DNA of 64,000 nucleotides. Source: Sporolactobacillus sp. THM7-4 (GTDB taxonomy: Bacteria > Bacillota > Bacilli > Bacillales > Sporolactobacillaceae). The position numbers and the translations under genes were made by a program. This document shows positions 26,158 through 34,177 of this stretch, in pieces. Below the pieces are notes generated by a model. That model searched no databases. It was not told the origin of the DNA and was given only the letters and a program-made list of their open reading frames with translations. Position 1 is the stretch's first letter; every line of letters begins with the position of its first letter. Location: assembly GCF_004153165.1 (NCBI RefSeq), contig NZ_SEMD01000006.1, positions 1 to 64,000 on the forward strand. Reading direction: 5' to 3'.

Positions 26158-26442
26158 ATGAATGATACGGCAAAACGTTCGGGAAAAGGCCTGACATTCT
26201 TATCCGGATTGCTTGTCGGCGGTATACTTGGCGGTGCAGCTGTCTTCCTGATTGTTTCTCCGTCCGGCAGGCAGGCTTTACGGAATATTGAACAGCAAAG
26301 CATGACACTGAAGGACAGAGGAACAGAATTTATAAAGCTTGCAAAAGAAAAAACAATCAGTTTGAAAAAGAACGCCTCAAACGGTAAACCAGAAAATACG
26401 GAGCAGGATCAGATGATTCCTATACCTAAAGATTATGTTTGA
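26158..26442 (+). CDS. ytxH: YtxH-like general stress protein
   Basis: A 94-residue YtxH-family protein: a Gly-rich membrane segment (about 12-33, LTFLSGLLVGGILGGAAVFL) with the typical PSGRQAL after it, then an amphipathic charged tail. ATG at 26158 has an AGGAGGG site; the open frame extends 43 codons further upstream, overlapping ytxG, but has no site there. Function unknown beyond stress-operon membership. Confidence 0.83.
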   Translation: MNDTAKRSGKGLTFLSGLLVGGILGGAAVFLIVSPSGRQALRNIEQQSMTLKDRGTEFIKLAKEKTISLKKNASNGKPENTEQDQMIPIPKDYV

Positions 26443-26871
26443 TTCATCTATAGTATCTTTAGAAAATATTCGGCAGTTAGCCAGGTGAACCACATTTTGC
26501 TTTTAAAACTGGGAACCCGGATCCAAGGGGAAAACATCAACAGTGACAACGGATTCGGATCCCCGCATTTTTTTGTTTAAAGATTGCTGAATGTTTGCTG
26601 ACATGATGGCTTTCCGGGATCTATTCTGATAACATGGTTTACAGGCGTCAATCTGTGTTGATGTACTTTTTGAATACGAAAAAATGAAAACGTTGTAAAG
26701 CCTGAAATAGATCAGGGTTTAAAAAGGGCCGATAACAAGGTTAATGATCGGCTGGCTGCTCACGATCTGTCCACGAAAAAAAGGACCAATGGCAAAATTT
26801 GCCGAATCCCAGGTTGAATGTCGGCCGAGAAACTTTTTAAATATCGTTTATAATTGAGGAGGATGATGGAG
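26443..26871. other. Intergenic region upstream of ccpA
   Basis: There is no gene. A weak terminator-like segment (GGGGA...TCCCC followed by GCA and seven T, near 26527-26575) may end ytxGH. A cre-like site lies at 26685-26698. A TATAAT at 26848-26853 is too close to the ccpA ribosome-binding site to act as a normal promoter. aroA, which follows ytxGHJ in B. subtilis, is absent. Confidence 0.45.
26685..26698. promoter_or_regulatory. cre-like site upstream of ccpA
   Basis: TGAAAACGTTGTAA matches the CcpA operator consensus TGWNANCGNTNWCA at all but one defined position (A instead of C at position 13). It lies about 190 nt before the ccpA start and could mediate autoregulation, known in several Gram-positives. 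Confidence 0.5.
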
Positions 26872-27870
26872 TTGAGCGCAACAATTTATGATGTAGCGAG
26901 AGAAGCGGGCGTTTCCATGGCGACTGTTTCCAGGGTGGTCAACGGCAACCCGAATGTTAAACCGACAACACGAAAAAAGGTTTCTGAAGCAATTAAGAGG
27001 CTCGGTTATCGTCCCAACGCAGTCGCACGGGGTCTTGCAAGCAAAAAAACTACAACTGTCGGCGTAATCATTCCGGATATTTCGAGCGTCTTTTTCTCAG
27101 AGCTCGCCCGCGGCATCGAAGACATCGCAACCATGTATAAATACAATATTATTTTATGCGATTCCGATGAAAACAAAGACAAAGAAATTCGATTAATCCA
27201 GACGCTTTCCGGAAAGCAAGTGGACGGCATTGTTTTCATGGGTGGCAAGATTACGGAAGAACACATTAAGGAATTTAAACAGTCTTCCGTTCCTGTCGTT
27301 CTCGCTGCCACTGTTGATGAAAAAAAGGAAATTCCTTCGGTTAATATTGATTATGAACAGGCGGTTTTTGAAGCCGTCTCCCATTTGATCGAAGGGGGAC
27401 ACAGCAAAATTGGAATGATCAACGGTCCTCTTGATGTGCCGGTCAACGGAAAGTTCAAACTGGACGGTTATAAAAAAGCACTCGATGCCGGGGGTGTGGC
27501 TTTTGATGAATCGCTTCTGTCTATTGGGGATTATACATATGAATCAGGTAAAGAAGCCACGGCTCAATTTCTTGAACAGGAAGTGAAACCAACGGCAATC
27601 TTTGTTGGCTCGGATGAAATGGCGATTGGTGCGATTCACGAAATCCAGGATCGGGGAATGAAAGTTCCAGATGATATCGAAGTTATCAGCAGTGAAAATA
27701 CACACCTTGTTCAGATGGTGCGCCCAACCCTGTCCAGTATAGCTGAGCCCATGTATGATATCGGTGCCGTAGCCATGCGCCTCCTGACTAAGCTCATGAA
27801 TAACGAAAAAGTGGAAAACTCGGCAGTAATCCTTCCTCACAGGATCGAGTACAGGCAATCGACAAAGTAA
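26872..27870 (+). CDS. ccpA: Catabolite control protein A
   Basis: A 332-residue LacI/GalR regulator, the master of carbon catabolite control with HPr-Ser-P. The HTH and hinge ([19 protein letters not shown], then [15 protein letters not shown]) are nearly identical to those I know from CcpA, as is [22 protein letters not shown] at 26872 is chosen: GAGGAGG lies nine bases upstream and the protein then begins MSATIYDV like other CcpA; ATG codons at 26863 and 26866 are too close to the site. The usual GFDNTRL segment reads SSENTHL here. Confidence 0.95.
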   Translation: MSATIYDVAREAGVSMATVSRVVNGNPNVKPTTRKKVSEAIKRLGYRPNAVARGLASKKTTTVGVIIPDISSVFFSELARGIEDIATMYKYNIILCDSDENKDKEIRLIQTLSGKQVDGIVFMGGKITEEHIKEFKQSSVPVVLAATVDEKKEIPSVNIDYEQAVFEAVSHLIEGGHSKIGMINGPLDVPVNGKFKLDGYKKALDAGGVAFDESLLSIGDYTYESGKEATAQFLEQEVKPTAIFVGSDEMAIGAIHEIQDRGMKVPDDIEVISSENTHLVQMVRPTLSSIAEPMYDIGAVAMRLLTKLMNNEKVENSAVILPHRIEYRQSTK

Positions 27871-27904
27871 ATCAGGGCAAATGTCCCATCGCATAAAGAA
27901 ATAG

Positions 27905-27941
27905 AAAACCGAGTATAGATCATAATCTTATACTCGGTTTT
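27905..27941. terminator. Terminator between ccpA and the PBP gene
   Basis: A perfect 13-bp stem AAAACCGAGTATA (27905-27917) pairs with 27929-27941. It can serve both convergent genes. Confidence 0.88.
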
Positions 27942-28022
27942 GCTTTTTGATAAATTTGTTTGTACAGCTTAACTGCAGCCTTTTTAACAGGCGGTCAGAT
28001 CTCCACTGATGGAGGTTTCACT

Positions 28023-30662
28023 TTAATTTCTTATCCTCCCGAGTAAGGAAGGGTCAGCTGCCTTGAAATCAATGTAGGGAAAGTGCGTTTTCAGAAAATC
28101 CGGTTTGATCCCGAAGCCAGCTGTTTCTGAAGCAGGCGGTTGTTCATTTCCATTAGTCTGGCCGGGATTGTCCGGAGAATGATTTGCATGCTTTTCCGGC
28201 GCTGCTTTCTGACCGGCACGGACAGGTTCAAGTGCCTCAATCTTTTGTTCAGGCAGATATTTCACATTCAATAAATCCGTTTTGACGAATCCTGCTGCCC
28301 GGCACAATTCCGTAACCCGTCCGCCTGTCAGACCGCAAAATGTTTTCTTGACGACGCCCTTCGGCTGTTTAAAGTGCTCCGGAGGATCCATCAGTTCAGG
28401 ATCGATATTATAAGCGCTGTTCGCGAAACCTGCCCATAGTTGTCTGGTCTGAGTAGAGTAGGTCTGTTTATTGAGGGTCTGGTTATGTGCATAACCGTTC
28501 CACACGCCAAGCGTCACGTTCGGATTGGTACCGATGAGCCAGGAATCCCGCCAGTCCTGCGATGTACCTGTTTTACCGGCCCAGTCTGCAGAAAATTTCA
28601 GCATTCCCGGCAAACTTCTTCCGGTTCCGTATTTGAACACATCGCGCATCATGTCCAGCATCAGATAATTCGTCTGTATAGAGAAAACGCGGACCGGTTT
28701 AACCTTGTGCTGATAGATGATCCTGCCTTTACTGTCAACCATTTTGTCGATCATATAAGCATCAATAAACCTTCCGTTATTCGCGAATGTTGAATAAGCG
28801 TTCGTGTTTTCCTCAACAGTAATCCCCTGCGAGACACCTCCGAGGGCATCCGCGGGTTTATAACCGTCTGCTCCGACAAGCGTTGTAATCCCCATTTTTT
28901 TCAGAAACTCCGGTCCCTTATCTGTCGCACGGCTTAGCCTGGTAAAGACACCGACAGCCGGGACATTGTGAGACTGGGCAAGAGCGACCCGCGCTGTCTC
29001 AAATCCGTGGAAGCGCCCTCCGTAATCGGTCGGAGAATAGATCTGTCCGTCCCCCATCAGCCGTTTGTACGGAAGATCGGCGACGATCGATCCGGGCTGG
29101 ATCAGACCGAGTTCCATCGCCGGAGCATAGACAAGCAGGGGTTTCATCGTTGACCCGTTTTGTCTCGGAACATGCATCGCATAATTGTACTGCGATCTGC
29201 CGAATTCGCGCCCACCGACGAAACTGATAATTTTACCCGTCCTGTTGTCGATAAGAATGGATCCGACCTGCATCGGGTCCATAAGTTTCTCCATTTTGCC
29301 TGTTTTTTTATTTCTGACCTCGGCGATTTCTTTTTTCCCGGTGGCTTTGTTTGTTGTGTAAACATATTGATCCGCACTGTAACCTGTATAACTCAGGGCA
29401 ACGTTCTGCATGCTGTCATAGATCGGTTTGCTGATCGTCGTATAAACTTTATATCCGCCCGTCGCCAATTCTTTCTCAGCAGTAATGAGCAGGCTGTCAA
29501 ACAATTTTTTATTTCTGCTCAGGACGGAAAAAGAGTAGCCATGAATTTTTGCGATCTCTTCGATCCTTTTGCGGTAAATGCCATGATTGTATTCAAATTC
29601 GATATTCTTATAGGCCAGATAATCATGATAAAGCTGATCGCCGTTGTACCCTTCCTGTTTCGCGGCTATTTTCGCAAGTATTATCTTCGATCTGTCCTCG
29701 ACTTCTCTGCTGAGGATCGGGTAATCTTCTTTGATCGATCGTTCAGGTTTGGCCAAATGCCGGCGATAGTCGTAGTTCAGAGATTCATCGAGCTGTTTTT
29801 GTGTTATATAACCTGCGGCGTACATTCGCTTTAAAACATCGTGGGCACGGTTAATCCCTTTCGAAAAATCTTTTTTAACCCCTCCGTAATTCTGGAAGGG
29901 AGAATAAACAAAAGGATTCTTGGGAAGTCCGGCAATGTAGGCCGCCTGCGGAATATTGAGCTTATCAGGCCGGACACCGAAGATGCCTTCTGCTGCCGCA
30001 GCAACGCCCGCTACATTGTTACCTGAAGCATCCCGGCCGAACGTCGCGACGTTAAGATAAGCTTCCAGTATCTGATCCTTTGTAAAGAACCGCTCAACAC
30101 GCAACGCTAAAAGAATCTCTTTCGCCTTTCGCTCATAAGAGACCTCGTTCGTCAGAATCTGATTCTTGACGAGCTGCTGAGTAATCGTGCTCCCTCCGCT
30201 GACCTGTGGTTTGTGAAGTAATTCTTCAGTCGTCGCGCGGAGGACTCCTTTAGGGACAACCCCATGATGTTGATAGAAATACTCATCTTCTGTCGCAATG
30301 ACTGCGTGGATCAGGTCAGGAGAGATATCCTGCAACTGCGTTCTGGTTCTGATCAGGTCGCTGCTCATTTTTCCAATCGGAATGTTTCCTGCAAAATAGC
30401 CTGTACTGCTCTCTGAATACGAATGAATATCATGCTCCAGCGTCTTAAACTTGAGAACGGGCTGGTTACGGACCAGTTCCGCAAAATATCCGCTGACGGT
30501 CCCAATCGCAAAGAAGAGGCTGATAATGAACAGGGAAAAAATAATTAACAGTGAATTCCAGATCATGCCGTATATGGAGCGGGCGGATTGAACGACCGGA
30601 CTTTCGGACCATTTCCGGCCAAGACGCTCAAAAAAATCATCAAAATTCTTAAAATTTATCAT
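28023..30662 (-). CDS. Class A penicillin-binding protein (bifunctional)
   Basis: An 879-residue class A PBP that polymerises and cross-links peptidoglycan. Residues 34-58 form a membrane anchor. The glycosyltransferase domain has ATEDEYFYQHHG (catalytic Glu about 125) and GGSTITQQLVKN; the transpeptidase domain has STMK (about 505), SHN and KTGTSQ. The C-terminus is a Pro/Asn/Gln-rich tail. It resembles PBP1/PBP2D types; I cannot fix a B. subtilis orthologue. AGGAGA lies upstream of the ATG. A palindrome TGTCAggTGACA sits in the upstream region (30774-30785). Confidence 0.9.
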   Translation of the reverse strand: MINFKNFDDFFERLGRKWSESPVVQSARSIYGMIWNSLLIIFSLFIISLFFAIGTVSGYFAELVRNQPVLKFKTLEHDIHSYSESSTGYFAGNIPIGKMSSDLIRTRTQLQDISPDLIHAVIATEDEYFYQHHGVVPKGVLRATTEELLHKPQVSGGSTITQQLVKNQILTNEVSYERKAKEILLALRVERFFTKDQILEAYLNVATFGRDASGNNVAGVAAAAEGIFGVRPDKLNIPQAAYIAGLPKNPFVYSPFQNYGGVKKDFSKGINRAHDVLKRMYAAGYITQKQLDESLNYDYRRHLAKPERSIKEDYPILSREVEDRSKIILAKIAAKQEGYNGDQLYHDYLAYKNIEFEYNHGIYRKRIEEIAKIHGYSFSVLSRNKKLFDSLLITAEKELATGGYKVYTTISKPIYDSMQNVALSYTGYSADQYVYTTNKATGKKEIAEVRNKKTGKMEKLMDPMQVGSILIDNRTGKIISFVGGREFGRSQYNYAMHVPRQNGSTMKPLLVYAPAMELGLIQPGSIVADLPYKRLMGDGQIYSPTDYGGRFHGFETARVALAQSHNVPAVGVFTRLSRATDKGPEFLKKMGITTLVGADGYKPADALGGVSQGITVEENTNAYSTFANNGRFIDAYMIDKMVDSKGRIIYQHKVKPVRVFSIQTNYLMLDMMRDVFKYGTGRSLPGMLKFSADWAGKTGTSQDWRDSWLIGTNPNVTLGVWNGYAHNQTLNKQTYSTQTRQLWAGFANSAYNIDPELMDPPEHFKQPKGVVKKTFCGLTGGRVTELCRAAGFVKTDLLNVKYLPEQKIEALEPVRAGQKAAPEKHANHSPDNPGQTNGNEQPPASETAGFGIKPDFLKTHFPYIDFKAADPSLLGRIRN

Positions 30663-30896
30663 GGGCGATCTCCTCTGACGGTGTGTTCATAAAGGGTAAA
30701 AAAGATATGTACCCGGCGGTCAGGCTCTATTTATCTTAACTTAAAAAGAAACACTTGAAAAGGAAAAACGAAATGTCAGGTGACACAATTTTGAATATTT
30801 TTATATTGAGGACACTTTAATGAATCGGCTCTTATGGGGAGGAATGTTGATATAAACAGCCTTAGCCCAGGATTGTTTTTGATCATAATCTGAACA

Positions 30897-30933
30897 GAGA
30901 AACCCCCCGCAGGTCTTCGCCATACGGGGGGTT
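30897..30933 (-). terminator. rpsD terminator
   Basis: AACCCCCCG and its complement (30901-30909 / 30925-30933) form a strong 9-bp stem; read on the minus strand it is followed by TTTC. Confidence 0.7.
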
Positions 30934-30946
30934 AAATGGCAATCTC

Positions 30947-31549
30947 TTATTTGGAATAGAATTCGACGATCATGGCTTCAGTGATTTCAGCCGGGAGTTC
31001 GGAACGTTCCGGAAGACGGGTGTACGTTCCTTCAAGTGTATTTTCATCGAATGAAAGATATTCAGGGACAAAAGTGTTCGTCTCAAGAGATTCTTTGATA
31101 ATATCAAGATTCCGTGACTTTTCTCTGACACCGATCGTTTCACCCGGTTTTACGCGGTAGGAAGGAATATCGACACGATGGCCGTTTACTGTAATGTGAC
31201 CATGATTCACCAGCTGACGGGACTGTCTGCGCGTACGTGCCAGACCGAGACGGTAAACAAGATTATCGAGGCGTGATTCCAGCAGAATCATAAAGTTTTC
31301 ACCATGAACGCCTTTCATTTTTGCCGCGTCGTCAAACGTGCGGCGGAATTGCCTTTCGTTCAGTCCGTACATAAAACGCAGTTTCTGTTTTTCCTGCTGC
31401 TGAAGACCATATTCAGACAACTTAATACGCTGAGACGGACCGTGCTGTCCCGGAGCGTAAGGACGTCTTTCGAGTTCTTTTCCTGTTCCGCTGAGTGAAA
31501 TACCCAGACGGCGTGATTTTTTCCATACTGGACCAGTATATCGAGCCAT
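30947..31549 (-). CDS. rpsD: 30S ribosomal protein S4
   Basis: A 200-residue S4, a primary 16S rRNA-binding protein of the small subunit. The S4 RNA-binding domain covers about 92-155 ([16 protein letters not shown]...). No cysteines occur, so this is the zinc-free form. In B. subtilis rpsD is transcribed alone and S4 represses it through its leader. Here the leader is about 200 nt, and GGAGGAG before the ATG lies inside a small upstream ORF whose stop overlaps the rpsD start. Confidence 0.97.
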   Translation of the reverse strand: MARYTGPVWKKSRRLGISLSGTGKELERRPYAPGQHGPSQRIKLSEYGLQQQEKQKLRFMYGLNERQFRRTFDDAAKMKGVHGENFMILLESRLDNLVYRLGLARTRRQSRQLVNHGHITVNGHRVDIPSYRVKPGETIGVREKSRNLDIIKESLETNTFVPEYLSFDENTLEGTYTRLPERSELPAEITEAMIVEFYSK

Positions 31550-31584
31550 TAGAATGACTCCTCCTTTGTCATTTTAATTGGCAT
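31549..31584 (-). CDS. 11-codon leader ORF overlapping the rpsD start
   Basis: [11 protein letters not shown] is encoded with ATG at 31584, a strong GGAGGTG site nine bases upstream, and a TAA at 31551-31549 that shares its last A with the rpsD ATG (TAATG). The rpsD ribosome-binding site is inside it. The layout fits translational coupling, which would let S4 control the gene through the small ORF. Whether the peptide itself matters is unknown. Confidence 0.5.
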   Translation of the reverse strand: MPIKMTKEESF

Positions 31585-31656
31585 AAAATGACACCTCCGG
31601 CAGCTCTTCCAAAGCTATTTTGCTATCTTGCACTTTCGCCCGGGCAGTCCAGGTTA

Positions 31657-31671
31657 CACGGTACACCTCCT
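31657..31671 (-). promoter_or_regulatory. Strong ribosome-binding site before a start-stop (GTG TAA)
   Basis: In the rpsD leader AGGAGGTG (31671 downward) is followed by GTG-TAA at 31659-31654, a minimal start-stop unit. It may be accidental or may be a ribosome-stalling or S4-competition site. Confidence 0.3.
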
Positions 31672-31767
31672 GCCGGATGCGGCATTCAGCCATGCGAACA
31701 GGGAGGAACAAAATATGAGGGAAAACTTTGGATGCTTTCCGGTGCTGCCTCATTTTACACGAAGGAA

Positions 31768-31797
31768 ATTATACATTTAATAATAGCCGTTTGTCAA
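31768..31797 (-). promoter_or_regulatory. Sigma-A promoter of rpsD
   Basis: Minus strand TTGACA (31797-31792), 18-nt spacer, TATAAT (31773-31768): consensus hexamers. The leader to rpsD is about 210 nt. Confidence 0.85.
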
Positions 31798-31813
31798 GGG
31801 CAGGTGAAAAGAA

Positions 31814-32263
31814 TCAGAGACAGTCAACCAGTGTCTCGGCGGCAGCTTCGAGAAACTGCTGGTCGTTTTCTGAAAAGCGGTCAATGACCGGGCTGTCAAT
31901 GTCGAGCACACCGATTAACTGGCCCGCTTTGATTAACGGGACAACGATTTCAGAACGTGAATCCGAGTCACAGGCGATATGGCCGGGAAATTTGTAAACA
32001 TCTTTTACCCGGATGATTTCTTTCTTCCCGGCAGCGGTACCGCACACTCCTTTACCGATCGGAATACGAATACAGGCCGGCTTACCCTGAAAAGGCCCGA
32101 GAACAAGTTCTTTATCGTCAACTAAATAAAATCCGACCCAGTTAATATTGTCCAGACATTGATTAAGCCAGGCGGAGGCATTAGCCAGATTAGCCGTTTG
32201 ATTCTTTTCGTTTTTAATGAGTGATTCAAGCACCTGAATTCTTGTTATATTGACAGAATCCAT
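31814..32263 (-). CDS. ytsP: Free methionine-(R)-sulfoxide reductase, GAF domain (YtsP)
   Basis: A 149-residue single GAF domain of the fRMsr type, which reduces free Met-R-sulfoxide. Three expected cysteines are present: C64 (GKPAC), C74 (GKGVCGTA) and C98 (HIACDSDSRSE), with the WVGFYL and PIGKGVCG signatures. GGAGGAAAAAG precedes the ATG. B. subtilis ytsP lies beside rpsD, as here. The stop is 16 nt before the rpsD -35; no separate terminator is seen. Confidence 0.88.
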   Translation of the reverse strand: MDSVNITRIQVLESLIKNEKNQTANLANASAWLNQCLDNINWVGFYLVDDKELVLGPFQGKPACIRIPIGKGVCGTAAGKKEIIRVKDVYKFPGHIACDSDSRSEIVVPLIKAGQLIGVLDIDSPVIDRFSENDQQFLEAAAETLVDCL

Positions 32264-32513
32264 CTTTTTCCTCCTTCGCTTTCCATGAGAGTACTCTTAT
32301 TTTATCAGAAAGAGGCGAAAGTTTCAGCCGGTGTGTCGAGTGATTTTTGCAGGTAAAGCGAAACGCAGAGAGAAAGGTTATAGTAGATGATGTTCAAAGA
32401 ACATGATCGTGATTAAAATAGAAAATAACCGGCAATATATCCGGGAGACGGAATCGGCCGATCCGTAACCGGACTTTTTTCAGCCTGTTTACTACTTGAA
32501 AGGAATGAAAAAA

Positions 32514-33176
32514 ATGCTGACAAAAAATGCGAATCCGGCAAACGGGAAAAAGACGAAGCAAGCCGTCATACATTCGGCATTAAAATTATTTAATATGGGC
32601 GGTTACGACGGGACTTCGATACGTGCGATCGCGACAGAGGCCGGAGTCAATATAGCACTTGTTTCCTATTATTTTGGAGGAAAGCAGGGACTTCTTGAGT
32701 ATTTGATGGCATCCTTTTATGAAGGCTACCTCGAAACTTTGGAGAATGCGGCTCAGGAGGCGGAGAAGGCGGAGAAATCGGCTGATGAACGTCTTGTCTC
32801 TGTTGCTGACGCGCTCATTCGCTACCAGCAGGACTATTTCTATCTCTCACGTTTTGTCCACCGGGAGATGACACTGGACAATCAGCTTGTCCGTGAACTG
32901 ATGTCCAGTTATTTGATGAAGGAAAAATTTCTGATGAGCCGGCTCTTCGAACGGATAGAGCCGGAAATCCCTTTTGACCCGATGGCGGCGGATTTTGCCA
33001 TCCTTCAGTATCGCGACATGATCATGATGCCTTTTCTCCAACCGCAATTTCTAAGAGAGGTTTTTTATCTCAAGCCGAGTGAATCCTCTTTCCGGATGAA
33101 TTATCTCCGTTATATCAGACAATGGGCGCGGCAGTTTGCGTCCCGTTCGCGGGAGCACTCAGGAATCCCGGGCTGA
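32514..33176 (+). CDS. refZ: TetR-family regulator of FtsZ, RefZ (YttP)
   Basis: A 220-residue TetR-like protein. The HTH (GTSIRAIATEAGVNIALVSY, about 33-52) and the following YYFGGKQGLLEYLMASFYEG match RefZ, which binds motifs near the chromosome origin and inhibits FtsZ during spore septation. Position near ytsP and ezrA agrees with B. subtilis yttP. ATG at 32514 follows AAAGGA at good distance; earlier in-frame TTG (32496) and ATG (32505) have no site. No RefZ-binding motif was searched for systematically. Confidence 0.83.
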   Translation: MLTKNANPANGKKTKQAVIHSALKLFNMGGYDGTSIRAIATEAGVNIALVSYYFGGKQGLLEYLMASFYEGYLETLENAAQEAEKAEKSADERLVSVADALIRYQQDYFYLSRFVHREMTLDNQLVRELMSSYLMKEKFLMSRLFERIEPEIPFDPMAADFAILQYRDMIMMPFLQPQFLREVFYLKPSESSFRMNYLRYIRQWARQFASRSREHSGIPG

Positions 33177-33184
33177 CAGCGTCA

Positions 33185-33955
33185 TTAATGAAGCAGATGA
33201 AACAGGTAATCCGCAATATTTTTAGTGATCAGGACGGCAGTTACCGCGATGAATAAAATCTTCACATATGAGGAGCCTTTTTTAATGGCGAATCTTGCTC
33301 CGAACCATGAGCCGGCAATCAGGGAGCAGGCCATAACAAGACCGATTCCATAATTGACATATCCGAGGGCGGCAAAAGTAATCAAAGCGGCAACATTACT
33401 CGCAAAATTAAGCACTTTTGCGTTTCCCGCCGCAGTGAGAAAATCAAAACCAATGATTAAAAAAGAAAAAATCAGGAATGAGCCCGTTCCCGGACCGAGA
33501 AATCCGTCATAAAATCCGATTGCAAAAACGAGAGGAATGAACCACCCGGCTGTTTTTCTGTTAAATCCCCTGAAGGTCGAGGAAGCTCCCCAGTTCTTCC
33601 TTAATAGAGTGTAAATGGTTACTGCAATGAGAAGAATAAGAATTAATGGCCGAAGAACGTTGGGCGACAGAAAATGGACAGTGAGGACTCCGAAAAACGA
33701 TCCAATAAACGAGACAAAGAAAAGCCTCGAACTGAGCTTCAGATTTGTACGGCCCGAACGGATAAATGTGAGCATGCTGGTCAGTGACCCCGTGGAACTG
33801 GCCAGTTTATTTGTGCCGAGGGCGATCTGCGGGGGGAGCCCGATCGAGAGCAGTGCCGGAGTAGAAATTAATCCGCCTCCGCCGACAGCCGCGTCAATGA
33901 ATCCTGAGAAAAATCCGGCCGCGATAAGAAACAATCCTGTCATCCAATCCGTCAA
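33185..33955 (-). CDS. TSUP (TauE/SafE) family membrane permease
   Basis: A 256-residue polytopic protein with about eight hydrophobic segments. The family signature FSGFIDAAVGGGGLISTPALL near the N-terminus and GFYDGFLGPGTGSF in the middle are clear. TSUP proteins move sulfite, organosulfonates or related anions; substrate unknown here. The start is TTG at 33955 (GGTG about eight bases upstream); ATG at 33943 is an alternative. It converges with refZ with an 8-nt gap and no clear terminator. Confidence 0.85.
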   Translation of the reverse strand: MTDWMTGLFLIAAGFFSGFIDAAVGGGGLISTPALLSIGLPPQIALGTNKLASSTGSLTSMLTFIRSGRTNLKLSSRLFFVSFIGSFFGVLTVHFLSPNVLRPLILILLIAVTIYTLLRKNWGASSTFRGFNRKTAGWFIPLVFAIGFYDGFLGPGTGSFLIFSFLIIGFDFLTAAGNAKVLNFASNVAALITFAALGYVNYGIGLVMACSLIAGSWFGARFAIKKGSSYVKILFIAVTAVLITKNIADYLFHLLH

Positions 33956-34177
33956 TTCAGGTCACCGCCTGTTTTCGATACGAAAGATGCACTGATTATA
34001 GCACTTGATGCTCGGTTTGTGCAGGGATTTTATCATGAGAAAGAGCCCCCGGATACTCATTTAACGATAATCACTTGAATCTTGTTTTTTTTATCCTTAA
34101 CCTGTTCAATATTTGATACAATAGAGAATAATGACTCGTGCGCAATGTCTGACGTGGGAGATTGGGGGAACTTCCGA

